From NCBI GenBank assembly GCA_028751875.1, contig CM054155.1:674949-738948 (forward strand): a stretch of DNA of 64,000 nucleotides. The letters are read 5' to 3'. Shown here piece by piece: positions 11,501 through 21,766 of the stretch. The DNA is from Rapana venosa. Lineage: Eukaryota; Mollusca; Gastropoda; Neogastropoda; Muricidae. The notes beneath the pieces are model-generated. The model did no database searches, was not told where the DNA came from, and saw only the letters and a list, made by a program, of their open reading frames with translations. Numbering within the stretch: the stretch's first letter is position 1; each line of letters begins with the position of its first letter. Made by a program: the position numbers and the translations under genes.

Positions 11501-12070
11501 CTGTCATCTGCTGTAGGGCTGTGCTGTGCTGAGGCTGTCATCTGCTGTAGTACTGTGCTGAGGCTGTCATCTGCTGTAGTACTGTGCTGTGCTGAGGCTG
11601 TCATCTGCTGTAGAGCTGTGCTGTGCTGAGGTTGTCATCTGCTGTAGAGCTGTGCTGTGCTGAGGCTGTCATCTGCTGTAGAGCTGTGCTGTGCTGAGGC
11701 TGTCATCTGCTGTTGTGCCTGTGCTGTGCTGAGGCTGTCATCTGCTGTAGTACTGTGCTGTGCTGAGGCTGTCATCTGCTGTAGAGCTGTGCTGTGCTGA
11801 GGTTGTCATCTGCTGTAGAGCTGTGCTGTGCTGAGGCTGTCATCTGCTGTAGAGCTGTGCTGTGCTGAGGCTGTCATCTGCTGTTGTGCCTGTGCTGTGC
11901 TGAGGCTGTCATCTGCTGTTGTGCCTGTGCTGTGCTGAGGCTGTCATCTGCTGTAAAGCTGTGCTGTGCTGAGGCTGTCATCTGCTGTTGTGCCTGTGCT
12001 GTGCTGAGGCTGTCATCTGCTGGTGTGCCTGTGCTGTGCTGAGGCTGTCATCTGCTGTTGTTCCTGTGCT
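8580..12070. repeat. ~34-bp minisatellite, about 100 copies, up to exon 2
   Basis: Variants of a 29-34 base unit around 'ctgaggctgtcatctgctgt' and 'agtactgtgctgtg' fill about 3.5 kb. They are interrupted once by an S1 SINE at 10196-10408. Subtypes form blocks: 'agatctgtactg', 'gtagtgtagtactg' near 10740-10990, and 'ttgtgcctgtgctg' near the 3' end. The last unit runs into the exon 2 acceptor ('ttgttcctgtgctgtgcag'), so the splice site of exon 2 is repeat-derived or the repeat arose from it. Confidence 0.95.
10196..10408 (-). repeat. SINE family S1 inserted in minisatellite
   Basis: This minus-strand S1 copy starts with the tail block 'tcgaggataatggaataag' and includes 'atctgttcccaccg' and 'gaaaagcggaacaggatt'. 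It ends near 'ctcatccgaagg'. The minisatellite continues on both sides, so the SINE landed in an existing array. Confidence 0.8.
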
Positions 12071-12076
12071 GTGCAG

Positions 12077-12211
12077 GTGCAGAGAATGGTGGACGAGTAC
12101 AAGGAGGCCAACAGCCACATCATGTATCAGTGTGTCCGCATCAGTGAGATGTATCTCATCAACATCCCGGATGGAAAGCTCTTTGAAGACCTCTCCTTTG
12201 CTGAACATCAG
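12077..12211 (+). CDS. DNAH2: DNAH2 exon 2 of window (dynein stem)
   Basis: Forty-five codons in phase 0 follow the acceptor 'gtgctgtgcag' and end at CAG|gtctga. The translation VQRMVDEYKEANSH, QCVRISEMYLINI and LFEDLSFAEHQ matches the vertebrate DNAH2 stretch with VQMIVNEFKAS and the DLEFEEDQ end. A second acceptor 6 bases downstream (gtgcag|AGAATG) would remove Val-Gln. The upstream site was chosen because vertebrate DNAH2 keeps VQ here. The exon lies directly against the large minisatellite. Confidence 0.95.
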
Positions 12212-12230
12212 GTCTGAAAGATGATGGAGT

Positions 12231-12232
<2 letters not shown>

Positions 12233-12303
<71 letters not shown>
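12233..12303. repeat. (GA)n microsatellite
   Basis: About 70 bases of pure GA dinucleotides begin some 20 bases after the exon 2 donor. Confidence 0.95.
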
Positions 12304-12304
<1 letters not shown>

Positions 12305-12391
12305 CTGTTTTTGTGAACATATGAGATTGTGGGCGTGCATGCCTATGTTTGTACATGCGGGTGTGGATTTGGGCATGTGAGTGTGCAAATG

Positions 12392-12418
12392 TGTGTATGT
12401 GTGTGTGTGTGTGTGTGT

Positions 12419-12463
<45 letters not shown>

Positions 12464-12471
12464 TGTGTGAA
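12392..12471. repeat. (GT)n microsatellite
   Basis: GT dinucleotides with two GG interruptions lie just before an unclassified dispersed repeat. Confidence 0.95.
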
Positions 12472-12473
12472 AG

Positions 12474-13330
12474 TCAAAGTTAAACTTTTATTTTCAGATG
12501 GTACATTGAATAAGCAGTGCAGTTGCTTTTTTTCAAGCCATCTATCTAAAAAAAATAATGACAAAATATATGCATACATAGAATGAAAAACTAGAGAGCG
12601 ATAAGTCGTACAAATCACACAAAAGAAAAAAAATTAGTATAATTATGCAGACATAGAATAAAAAGCCTAAACAGTGTTAAACCATACAAATCAAACCAAA
12701 AAATCTTCTTGTAAAAATACTTCCATCAAAAGCAAACAACCAAACCAAACCAAACCCAAACCCACACACAAGATAAAAAACCACAAAACATCCAAACAAA
12801 CAAACAAACAAAGCAAACAAAAAACCAAAACAACAATAACAACAACAACAACACACACATACACACACGTGCACAGCCAACAACAACAACAGCAACAATA
12901 ACAAACATACACACAACAACAGTAATAGCCAAAGCAAATAAAGAACAATATAGGATTAACAAAAGACAAAAACCTCCAACAAAAACAACAAACGAAAAGC
13001 CTAAAAACAAAAAACCCCAACCAAACAAAAAACAAAAACAAACCAGAAGAACACACCATCAACAAAACAACAACAACAACGAGAAACCGAATGGATACTA
13101 GAAGAGGAAACTGATGTATAGTTTCCTCTTAAATCATTCAAACACTGATGTACACATACACGTATACACCCATATCCCCTTCACCATTTAACAAGGAAAA
13201 ACAAGAAAGAACCGAAACAGAAATTGGATTCAAAGCAAAACGTACAACAACGACATCCACTCCCTCCCTCTCCTCTGGTCCTACACACGCCTGTACGTGT
13301 GCTGTTTGATTTCAGGCAAAACTACGCGAA
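12474..13330 (-). repeat. Unclassified dispersed repeat R2, copy 1
   Basis: The start 'aaagtcaaagttaaactttt', then 'gtacattgaataagcagtgc' and 'caagccatctatct' recur in the same order at 16733. Both copies continue through A/C-rich spacers to a 'cttaaatcatt'-type block, a 'cacccatatcc' block and a final C/T-rich stretch. No coding similarity is visible. The strand is a guess from the T-rich start, which may be the complement of a poly(A)-like 3' end. Confidence 0.7.
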
Positions 13331-13434
13331 TCCTTCCTTCAAAAGAATAAATTCAGGCAATATAAAATCGCCCACCAACTCTAACAGCAAAAGCAACAAT
13401 TTAGGTAATATAATACGATGAAAGAGAAAAAAAA

Positions 13435-13475
13435 CATCAACTAAATCAAACAAACAAACAAACAAACAAACGGTA
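13435..13475. repeat. (AAAC)n simple repeat
   Basis: A short run of AAAC units in an A-rich intron segment. Confidence 0.8.
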
Positions 13476-13574
13476 TTCTATGTAACTACCTAACACATAC
13501 AAATATGAACCCCCCACCCCCCATCCCCAACACATGCACTCACGTATTGACGTGTGTGTGTTTATTTATTTGTT

Positions 13575-13890
13575 TTATTCTTTTATTTTCAGGATAATGG
13601 AATAAGCATTCATGTGCTTTTTTCATTCAGTCCCCATTTGTATGCAGTTTTGTCAATTTTGTCATCCGTTCCCACCGGCACACAATGGCATACACTTCTG
13701 AAAAGCGGAACGGGTTTTAACGTGTGCGCAAAATGTTCTGCGTGCGTTCGCACATGGGACCTCGGTTTATAGTCGCATCCGAAGGCCTTTTGGGGAGTGT
13801 GGAGTCGGCACTTATGTTAACTCCAGAGGAAAAATCCTCTTGAACGAGAATCGAACCCGGGTCAGCAGATCACGAATACATCACTTTAAC
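13575..13890 (-). repeat. SINE family S1, most complete copy with tRNA-like head
   Basis: On the minus strand the 5' part contains 'cccgggttcgattctcg', a good RNA polymerase III B box of a tRNA. It is followed by the conserved S1 body (agaggattt..., cttttcagaagtg, gtgccggtggga) and the tail 'cttattccattatcctg' with A-rich sequence. This copy shows that S1 is a tRNA-derived SINE; the other copies in the window mostly keep only body and tail. Confidence 0.8.
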
Positions 13891-14066
13891 CTCTGTGTGT
13901 GTGTGTGCGTGCTAGCGCGCACATGTGTGTGTGTGTTTGCATCCATGCATGCAGGCATGTATATGTGTGTGTGTGCACCTGCCTTCATGCATGTGTGTGC
14001 TTGTTACAATAAAGCCGAATACAGTGCGGACCAGACAGCGACTGTGATGTACTTTGTGTGTGACAG

Positions 14067-14171
14067 AAACAGCACCGCGCCAACACACTGATCCACATGA
14101 AGGATTTGTACTCCGACATTGTGTCCTGCATGAGGAAAACCTACGCCGTCTTCAGCAGAGACAGCAGTGAG
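14067..14171 (+). CDS. DNAH2: DNAH2 exon 3 of window (dynein stem)
   Basis: Thirty-five codons in phase 0 lie between acceptor 'tgtgacag' and donor GAG|gtgagt. The translation KQHRANTLIHMKDLY, then IVSCMRKTYAVFSRDSSE, parallels vertebrate DNAH2 (REHRAAV..., SYEVFKNDGPE). It joins in frame to exons 2 and 4. Splice sites are strong and no frame break is seen. Confidence 0.95.
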
Positions 14172-14484
14172 GTGAGTCAGTCAGCCAAACCTAGACACAC
14201 TCTCAGACTTAGCACATTGCACCAGTGGCGCTCTTTTATACTTAGCTCTCCAAATACTTCTTTCCTTTAGTGCTTCTGTAGCGCTCCCCCCCCACCCTTG
14301 CAAGTGCTACTTGTGGCCATCTTCGGGGCAGGAGATGAAGTCTTGGGCCTGTTGCTGACTGCAGTAGTTCAAGTTGATGGATGTCCTGTCCAGAGACATG
14401 AGCATCTCAACTGGGGCCAGAAGGTTTTTAACACAGGTCCTGGGGCACGGAGGCCACAGCTGAGAGCATACAGCGTGCACTTCC
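14172..14484. other. Intronic stretch with no recognised feature
   Basis: No coding similarity or dispersed repeat is recognised between exon 3 and the 35-bp tandem repeat. Confidence 0.5.
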
Positions 14485-14662
14485 ATCCAGAACTCCTGTC
14501 CATCAAGGGGTGACTTCCACCCCAGAGATCCTGTCCATCAAGGGGTGACTTCCACCCCAGAGATCCTGTCCATCAAGGGGTGACTTCCATCCAGAGATCC
14601 TGTCCATCAAGGGGTGACTTCCATCCCAGAGCTCCTGTCCATCAAGGGGTGACTTCCATCCC
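14485..14662. repeat. 35-bp tandem repeat, about 5 copies
   Basis: The unit around 'tcctgtccatcaaggggtga' and 'cttccaccccagaga' is repeated head to tail with small length changes. Confidence 0.9.
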
Positions 14663-14737
14663 AGGCAGTGGTCATGTGAAGTTTTACCATTATCCGGGTT
14701 GAATTGTAGTGCAGACCTGCGGTGCTTCCATTTCCTT

Positions 14738-14945
14738 ATGTATGTATATATGTGTGTATGTATGTATGTTTTTATGTTTTTGTATGTATGTGTGTATGTT
14801 GTATGTATGTAGTATGTATGTATGTAAGTATGTATGTATGTATGTAATATATATATATATATATATATTTAAAAAAAAAATATATATATATATATTGTGT
14901 GTTGTGTGTGTGTGTGTGTTTTGTGTGTTGTGTGTGTGGTGTAGA
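14738..14945. repeat. (TATG)n, (TA)n and (GT)n simple repeats
   Basis: TATG tetranucleotides grade into TA dinucleotides around an A run at about 14870-14880, then into GT repeats. Confidence 0.9.
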
Positions 14946-15072
14946 TGTTTTAGTAGACTAGATCCATTTGTGATCCCGTATTTTCCTACAAGGTAAGGTT
15001 TAAAGGCAGGTTTGTGCTGAACACCGAACTACTTCATGCAAGAGGAGCATGTGAATAATAAAGGACATTGTT

Positions 15073-16349
15073 GTCTGTGGTGGTGGTGGTGATGGTGGTG
15101 GTGTGGTGGTGGTGTGTAGATGGTGGTGTGTATGGTGGTGTGTTGGTTAGATGTGGTGGTGGTGATTACAGAGTGTGTGTGGTGGTGTGTAGTGGTGGTG
15201 GTATGGTGGTGTGGTGGTGTATGGTGGTGGTGGTGGATGGTGGTGTGTGATGGTAGTGTGGTGTAGTGAGTGGTGGTGTTGGTGGTGGTGATGAGTGGTG
15301 GTGATAGTGTTGATGGTGATGGTAGTGGTGATGGTAGTGGTGGTAGTGTGGTGATTGGTAGTGGTGGTGATGGTAGTGGTGGTAGTGGTGGTGTGGTAGT
15401 GGTGGTGGTGGTGGTGATGGTGATGGTGTGTGGTGTAGTGTATGATGGTGATGGTAGTGAGTGATGGTAGTGGTGGTGTAGTGGTGTGATGGTAGTGGTG
15501 GTGGTAGTGTGGTGGTTTGGTGGTGGTAGTGGTGTGTGATGGTGTGGTGGTGGTGTAGTGGTATGTGATGGGTGGTAGTTGTGGTGGTGGTATGGTGTGG
15601 TGGTGTGTAGTGGTGGTGATGGTAGTGGTGGTGGTGGTATGTGTGGTAGTGTGGTGTGTGATGGTAGTGGTGTGGTAGTGGTGGTGGTGGTGGTGTATGT
15701 GTGGTGGTGGTGATGGTGTGGTGTGTGGTATGTGGTGGTGATGGTAGTGGTGGTGGTAGTGGTGGTGTGGTAGTGTGTGGTAGTGGTGGTGGTGGTGGTG
15801 GGGTGGTATGGTGGTGGTAGTGGTGTGGTGTGGTGTGGTGGTGGAGTGGTGGTGGTGGTGTGTGGTGGTGGTAGTGTGGTGGTGGTGGTAGTGGTGGTGT
15901 GGTGGTAGTGTGGTGGTGGTGTATGTGTGGTGTGGTGTGATGTGGGTGGTGTGGTGGTGGTTGGAGTGGTGTGGTGGTGGTTGTGTGTGGTGGTGGTGGT
16001 GGGTGGTATGGTGGTGGTGTGGTGGTGGTGATGGTGTGGTGTAGTGGTGGTGGTGGTGGTAGTGGTGGTGGTGATGGTGGTGTGTGGTGGGTAGTGGTGG
16101 TGGTGTAGTGGTAGGTGGTGGTGATGGTGTGTGGTGGTGGTGAGTGGTGGTATGGTGGTGGTGGTGATGGTGGTGAGTGGTGTGGTGTGGTGGTGGTGGT
16201 GATGGTGGTGGTGGTGGTGGTTGGTGGTGATGTGGTGGTGGTATGGTGGTGGTGTGGGTTGTGTAGTGGTGGTGGTGATGGTGTGTGGTGGTGTGGTGGT
16301 GGTGGTGGTGATGGTGATGATGGTGTGGTGATGGTGATGGTGGTGGTGG
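15073..16349. repeat. (TGG)n-rich tract, ~1.28 kb, up to exon 4
   Basis: Imperfect GGT/TGG/TGA triplets fill the tract on the sense strand, ending some 12 bases before the exon 4 acceptor. Long Thr/His-rich open frames on the minus strand are artefacts of the triplet repeat. The RNA would be very rich in UGG. Confidence 0.95.
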
Positions 16350-16361
16350 TGTGTGTTCCAG

Positions 16362-16532
16362 GTGCAGTCCCACTGGCTGCGCTTCACAGAGAAGACCAAC
16401 GCCATCCTGCAGGAGGCCTTCCGTCTGAACGTCAAGCGCTCCCTGATGATCATGTCCAAAGCCATCAATGGCGACGCCAAGTCCAGCCCCTACCCCCTCT
16501 TCAACGTCAAGGTCATCCTGGAGAAAAACAAG
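16362..16532 (+). CDS. DNAH2: DNAH2 exon 4 of window (dynein stem)
   Basis: Fifty-seven codons in phase 0 lie between acceptor 'gtgtgttccag' and donor AAG|gtgggc. The translation carries EAFRLNVKRSL, MSKAINGDAKSSPYPLF and VKVILEKNK, close to the vertebrate DNAH2 stretch DALRLNVKWSLLELSKAINGD and NPLFQVLVILKND. The INGD-PxPLF motif is highly conserved in this stem region. No frame break is seen. Confidence 0.96.
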
Positions 16533-16732
16533 GTGGGCCCGTCAGCTACTGTGCTGCTGTTGACAACAAGCTAATTGGGTGGAAAAAGCAGCTTTTTCGG
16601 GGACGGGGAGGTAGATCTTGATGGGGCTTCACATTATTTAGAACGAGGCCAACAAGACGTATTCATTTTCTTTTAGATAGGTATCACTGTTTATGTGGAT
16701 ATTTTCAGGTTTAGGAAAAACGCGTGTGTCAA

Positions 16733-17310
16733 AGTCAAAGTCAAAGTCAAAGTTTTATTTCGGTACATTGAATAAGCAGTGCAATAGCCTTTTTTCATCA
16801 AGCCATCTATCTATAATAAAAAGATCACATACGTATATATGATAATAAAAACCCATGCTAAACAAGCCAACAAAATTAAACAGAAACTCATAAAAAGTAC
16901 TCCCACAAAGAAAAAAACCCCAAAAATCCCCAAACACACAACAAAAAACCCAAACGCACACATTTACACGCACGCACCTGCACGCTCGTAAAACGCACAC
17001 ACACCTTAAGAAACAAAAACCAAAAAAACCCAAATGTTTTTACACACGCACGTACACACACAGAGCTAAAACTAATGTATAATTTTCTTTTAAATCATTT
17101 CAACGCAAACACATACACATAAACACTCACACCCATATCCACTCGCCGAACGTACTCACATGACACACACAATGGAAGAAGACAAAGCAAACCAGACAGA
17201 AAATGGAGACAAAGCAACAAGTAAAAACAGATCAGGTTACAACATTCTGCAATCACACCAACCTTCCCCTTTCTTCTCCTCGTCCGTTTTTCCACAGGCA
17301 CACATTCAAA
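16733..17310 (-). repeat. Unclassified dispersed repeat R2, copy 2
   Basis: This segment shares ordered blocks with 12474-13330 ('gtacattgaataagcagtgc', 'catcaagccatctatct', a 'taaatcattt' block, 'cacccatatcca', final C/T-rich part). The middle spacer is shorter and differs in simple-sequence content. Orientation is the same as copy 1. Confidence 0.7.
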
Positions 17311-17675
17311 TTCCTTGACCAGCTAGGCGCTCGTTTTCGTTAGCATGAGAAAAGTGTCCATAACGACACCCCCACACACAGGCATGTATGCTATGCAGTT
17401 GCTTTTTATTGACTTTAACCTTTCCATCCAAATAATGCAGTCGAGCAAACTAAAGAAACTAAAGAAAACAGTCATCCGCAAACCAGCAGCAGCAACAGCA
17501 GCAGCAGCAGCATCATCATCATCAGCAGCAGCAGCTACAACAACAACAACAACAACAACAACAACAGGTCAACCAATACAAGGAGACCCCCAAATGTAAA
17601 CTCTATAACAAACATACTTAAAACAAAAAGCAAACAAATAAAACATCCCCTCAAACAACAACAAAACAACACACA
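17311..17675. repeat. Intronic stretch with (CAG)n/(CAA)n simple repeats
   Basis: Short runs of CAG, CAT and CAA triplets occur at 17488-17565. No gene is recognised in the flanks. Confidence 0.6.
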
Positions 17676-17676
17676 C

Positions 17677-17714
<38 letters not shown>

Positions 17715-17747
17715 AATCTATCAATCTGTCAATCAATCAATCAATCA

Positions 17748-17809
<62 letters not shown>

Positions 17810-17812
17810 ATC
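17676..17812. repeat. (CTAT)n microsatellite
   Basis: CTAT tetranucleotides with a CAAT-type interruption in the middle lie right at the 5' edge of a LINE fragment. Confidence 0.95.
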
Positions 17813-17814
17813 GT

Positions 17815-18610
17815 GGGACAGGATGTTGACTCTCCCCCAGCCATCAGCATCAATGACCATGAACTGCATGTCGTCCATGACTTTGTGTACCTGGGCTCAA
17901 CTATCTCAGACACTCCTCTCACGTGACGCAGAGCTCAACAAGCGCATCGGCAAAGCAGCTACCACCATGACCAGACTGACAAAGAAAGCATGGAACAACA
18001 GCAAGCTGACTGAGCACACAAAGATCCAGATCTACAGAACCTGCGTCGTGAGCACCCTCCTGTATGGCAGCGAGTCCTGGACTTTGTGTGCCTGGCAGGA
18101 AGGAAAGCTCAATGCTGTTGTCTCCAACGCATCCTGAACATCACCTGGCAGGACAAGGTCTCAAACAACACTGTCCTGGAAAGAGCTGGATGCACCGGCA
18201 TGTACACGCTGCTGAAACAGAGGTCTGTGCTGGCTGGGCCATGTCGTGCTCATGGACGACGACGGATGAACCCCTAAAGACCTCTTCTATGGAGAACTTG
18301 TGCAGGGAAAACGTCCCACAGGCAGACCACAGCTGTGATTCAAAGACGTGTACAAGAGGGACTGAAAAGCCCTGAACATTGACCAGAACATCTGGGAAAC
18401 AACAGCCCTCGAACGGTCAGCCTGGAGGCAGACTGTGCAGAAAGGTCTCTCCAAGTTCGAAGAGACACTTGCTCAGCAGTACGAGGCAAAGAGAATGAGA
18501 AGAAAGGCTACAGCCCAGGCAGACAGACTAGCGTCTGACTTCATCTGTGCCCTCTGCCATAGGGACTGTCATTCCCGTGTTGGGTTGGCCAGGCCAGCCA
18601 CACCCATCTA
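17815..18610 (+). pseudogene. LINE family C, 3' fragment
   Basis: The translation matches the end of the minus-strand copy at 4460-6540: VDSPPAISINDHE, NKRIGKAATTMTRLTKKAWN, HTKIQIYRTCVVSTLLYGSESW, ILNITWQDKVSNNTVLERAG and the Cys-rich ICALCHRDCHSRVGL end. It is 5'-truncated in the palm and has frameshifts near 17915, 18115 and 18245. The two copies differ by scattered substitutions. Confidence 0.85.
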
Positions 18611-19085
18611 TGTATTTCTTCTTCCAAAGAAACCCAATCCTTCCTGGCCTAACCATCTTAGACCTGTAGCTCTCACATCATTTGTGATGAAAACATTAGA
18701 GAAGATCGAAAAATCTCATTCTTTCCGCTACAGAGAAAGGCCTTGACCCGCTACAGTTTGCCTACAGGACAGGACGAGGTGTTGAAGATGCCAAACTGTT
18801 TATGTTGAACAAGTGTACAGCCATTTAAAAACACCTGACTCTTATGCCAGAATTTTGTTTGCTGACTTCAGTTCAGCTTTAAGTACAATGCAGCCTCATG
18901 TTCTCGTTCACAAAATAATTTCAAAATTTGACGTAGAGAATCAATTTGTGCATTGGATGGTTGAATTTTTCACAGACCACAGCGCGTTGTTGCTAACAAA
19001 ATATCTTCATGGGTTAGATTTACTTGTACTGGTTCTCCACAGAGTTGCGTTCTCTCTCCACTTCGGTACATTCTCTACACAGAAC
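18611..19085 (+). pseudogene. Non-LTR retrotransposon RT fragment (LINE family D), first part
   Basis: The translation VFLLPKKPNPSWPNHLRPVA, FVMKTLEKI, LYSHLKTPDSYARILFADFSSALSTMQPHVLVHKIISKFDVENQ and VHWMVEFFTD is a typical reverse transcriptase finger and palm. Frameshifts occur near 18725 and 18815. The catalytic block is lost. The element seems to resume at about 20161. Confidence 0.8.
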
Positions 19086-19160
19086 AAATTGAACACATTT
19101 AATTTTTCAGAGGGTAATAGATTAAGCGTTACAAGCTTTTTTTTAAAACCAGCCCTTGAA
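19086..19160 (-). repeat. SINE S1 tail fragment
   Basis: The block 'ttcagagggtaatagattaa' followed by 'aaaaccagcccttg' is the reverse complement of the S1-type 3' end seen at 43215-43290. Confidence 0.6.
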
Positions 19161-19234
19161 AGAAAAACACACACGAATGAATAAGAGGAACAAAAAATAT
19201 GCATAATGACATGAAAATTCGTAGAAAACAATAC

Positions 19235-19271
19235 TTACTCACTCACTCACTCACTCACTCGCTCACTCATT

Positions 19272-19319
<48 letters not shown>

Positions 19320-19340
19320 ACACACACACACACACACACA
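19235..19340. repeat. (ACTC)n and (CA)n microsatellites
   Basis: Tetranucleotide ACTC repeats are followed by a long CA run directly 5' of an S1 SINE. Confidence 0.95.
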
Positions 19341-19497
19341 CTCACACGTTAAATCCTGTTCCGCTTTTCGTAAGAGTAGGCCATTGTGTGCCGATGGGAA
19401 CAGATGACAGAATTTACAAAACCGCATATACACGGGGACTGGATGTAAAAAAGTACACAAGTGCTTATTCCATTTTCCTCGATGTAAAAGAATAAAA
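19341..19497 (+). repeat. SINE family S1, partial
   Basis: A forward S1 body and tail: 'gttaaatcctgttccgcttt', 'gtgtgccgatgggaacagat', 'acacggggactggatgtaaa' and the end 'tccattttcctcgatg' with an A-rich tail. Confidence 0.8.
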
Positions 19498-19527
19498 TAT
19501 AAAAAAATTATTAAAATAATAAATAAA

Positions 19528-19574
19528 CACGCACACACACACACACCAAAAGACAAGAAGAATATAGAAAACAT

Positions 19575-19641
<67 letters not shown>
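19528..19641. repeat. (CA)n and (GA)n microsatellites
   Basis: A short CA run and a 60-base GA run. Confidence 0.9.
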
Positions 19642-19659
19642 ATATATAAAGGAAAACAA

Positions 19660-20160
19660 TGAAAAACAAAATCAATAGAACTGCATACTAACAGAAACTG
19701 ACTGTGCCACTCGAGGAGACAGTTTTGTAACTGAGACTACTGGTGGTTTGATCAAAACATTTGTGGTGAAAACAGTTGTGACATTTTCATGAGTCATTAG
19801 AAAATCATAGAACAGAATCTTAAATCTTGAAACCTTTGTTTCATTTTTTTGGAAAGGTTGGGAGCCTATTCCAAAACCAGCTCCCAGATTATACTTGACT
19901 TGATTTAAACAGAGTAATTGTTGGCAAAGGAAGTTTAATTTTATGTGAATGTCGAAAGTTGTTTTCGCTGAACATGCTGCTCAAGGAAGATGGGGCACTA
20001 CCATGAAAAATGTTATGCATTAGTACACCTTTATTAAATAGAAATATTGTTTTGAGAGGAAGAATGTTGACATTTTTATAATCTGAAAATGTTAAAGATG
20101 ACTTATGACAGATGATTGCAGAAGCAGCTATGAAAATTCCTTTCTTGTAAAATTTGCGGA
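19660..20160 (-). pseudogene. LINE C-terminal fragment (family E)
   Basis: On the minus strand the translation gives NKGVLMHNIFHGSAPSSLS, SENNFRHSHKIKLPLPTITL and SGSWFWNRLPTFPKK. This is the usual end of CR1/L2-type LINE ORF2 (…APSYLS…, …WNSLP…). One stop lies between the last two blocks. It sits within LINE D sequence. Confidence 0.65.
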
Positions 20161-20875
20161 CTACAGTGCTCTTTTGTCTCTCTTATCTGGATCTGTCCAA
20201 AACCATGGTCCAGCCCTCACCGACTTCGTCAATTGGTGTGATGAGGCATATCTGGAGCTAAATGATTTCTAAAACTAAAGATCTTCCTATCGATTTCAGA
20301 AGATCGTGTAACACTTCTGAGCAAAAAATTATTATCATCTATAGTTAAGGAGTTGAAAACGTTTCGGAATACAAGTATCTGGGAACTATTTTTGATCACA
20401 AATTAAACTGGGATGCTAACACTGACGCTATTGTCAAAAAGGGACAACAACGTATGTATTTTCTAAGGAAACTTAACTCATTTTCTGCTGACAAAAAGAT
20501 TCTTTCTTTGTTCTACAAGTCCTACATAGAGAGTGTTCTAAGTTTTGCTTTCATCTGTTGGTACAACAACCTTAGTGTTAAAAACAAGAATAGTCTTCGG
20601 AGAGTTGTTAGAATCTGCTCAAAAATAATTGGAGAAGAACAAAGAGATCTCAAGCCGTACTGCGATCAGCAGCTTGTGCGCAAAGCGACTGCCATCTTGG
20701 CCGATCCTTCCCATGCTATGTCTTCGGAATTTCAGTTGTTGCCTTCAGGACGCCGCTTTCGGTGCTCCAACAGTAAAACAAATTGAGACAAGAAATTCTT
20801 TTGTTAGTGGTCATTCGAATTCTATTTCAAACAGCATGACTTAAACGTTTTGCATTCTCTGATATACCTCCCTGG
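20161..20875 (+). pseudogene. LINE family D, second part
   Basis: The translation resumes with FVNWCDEAYLELND, then EYKYLGTIFDHKLNWDAN, KKGQQRMYFLRKLNSFSADK, FYKSYIESVLSFAFICWYNN and RRVVRICSKIIGEEQRDL. This is the thumb and C-terminal domain of the same RT type as 18611-19085. Frame breaks lie near 20270 and 20340. A minus-strand relative is at 43880-44380. Confidence 0.8.
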
Positions 20876-20884
20876 TTTGACAGA

Positions 20885-20962
20885 CGCGCGCGCGTGTTCA
20901 GCATCAACAACACAACACACACAAACATTCACACACCACAACACACACACACAACACACACC

Positions 20963-21020
<58 letters not shown>

Positions 21021-21106
21021 TGTGATGTGTGTGTACATGTAATATACTCTGTATGTGTGATGTGTGTACATGCTACATATCTGTGTGTGTGTGTGTCTAG
21101 TGTGTG

Positions 21107-21146
<40 letters not shown>

Positions 21147-21206
21147 ATGAAAATAATATTTGTATTAAATTTAGCTGAAATGATTTTGGTTTGTGATGTT
21201 TGTTGT

Positions 21207-21248
<42 letters not shown>

Positions 21249-21433
21249 TAAGTTTATTTGTCTTATATTGGTGTGTGTGTGTGTACGCGCGTGTGCGTTG
21301 TGAGTGCGCGGTGGGGTGGTGCGTGCGTGCACGCGTAAATAATAAGTTTATGTGTCTTTTCCAGTCAATGGTTTTTATAACATTGTATTCCTGCATTGGT
21401 GTGTGTGTGTGTACGCGCGAGCGTGCGTGCGTG

Positions 21434-21490
<57 letters not shown>

Positions 21491-21520
21491 CGGTTGCGTC
21501 GTGTGTATGTGTGTGTGTGA
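20885..21520. repeat. Cluster of (CA)n, (TA)n and (GT)n microsatellites
   Basis: Several dinucleotide runs occur (TA at 20970-21016, GT at 21105-21141, 21210-21247 and 21436-21487), separated by short unique stretches. Confidence 0.9.
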
Positions 21521-21766
21521 TACTTTTATTTGAAGTTATCTTGGAATGCTCATACCAATATGAAATGTAGCTTTCTTGTGTCTTTCGAGATAATTGTACA
21601 TATCAATGTGCCTGTCAGTATTGCAATTGCCCATCTTGAGCTGCTGAAAGTGCTTTTAACTTGACTTGAATGAACGACGCCTAGAGTGCAACACCATAGT
21701 CTTCCGAGACTGACGCCTGCCATAGGAGTCAATGGTAGGTAGAATATGACTGCAAAAATAGTTTTC

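Noticed and set aside
15029..16480. A 483-codon minus-strand open frame rich in Thr and His
   Set aside because: It is the complement of a TGG/TGA triplet repeat. Such repeats leave frames open by chance, and no domain or splice context supports a protein.
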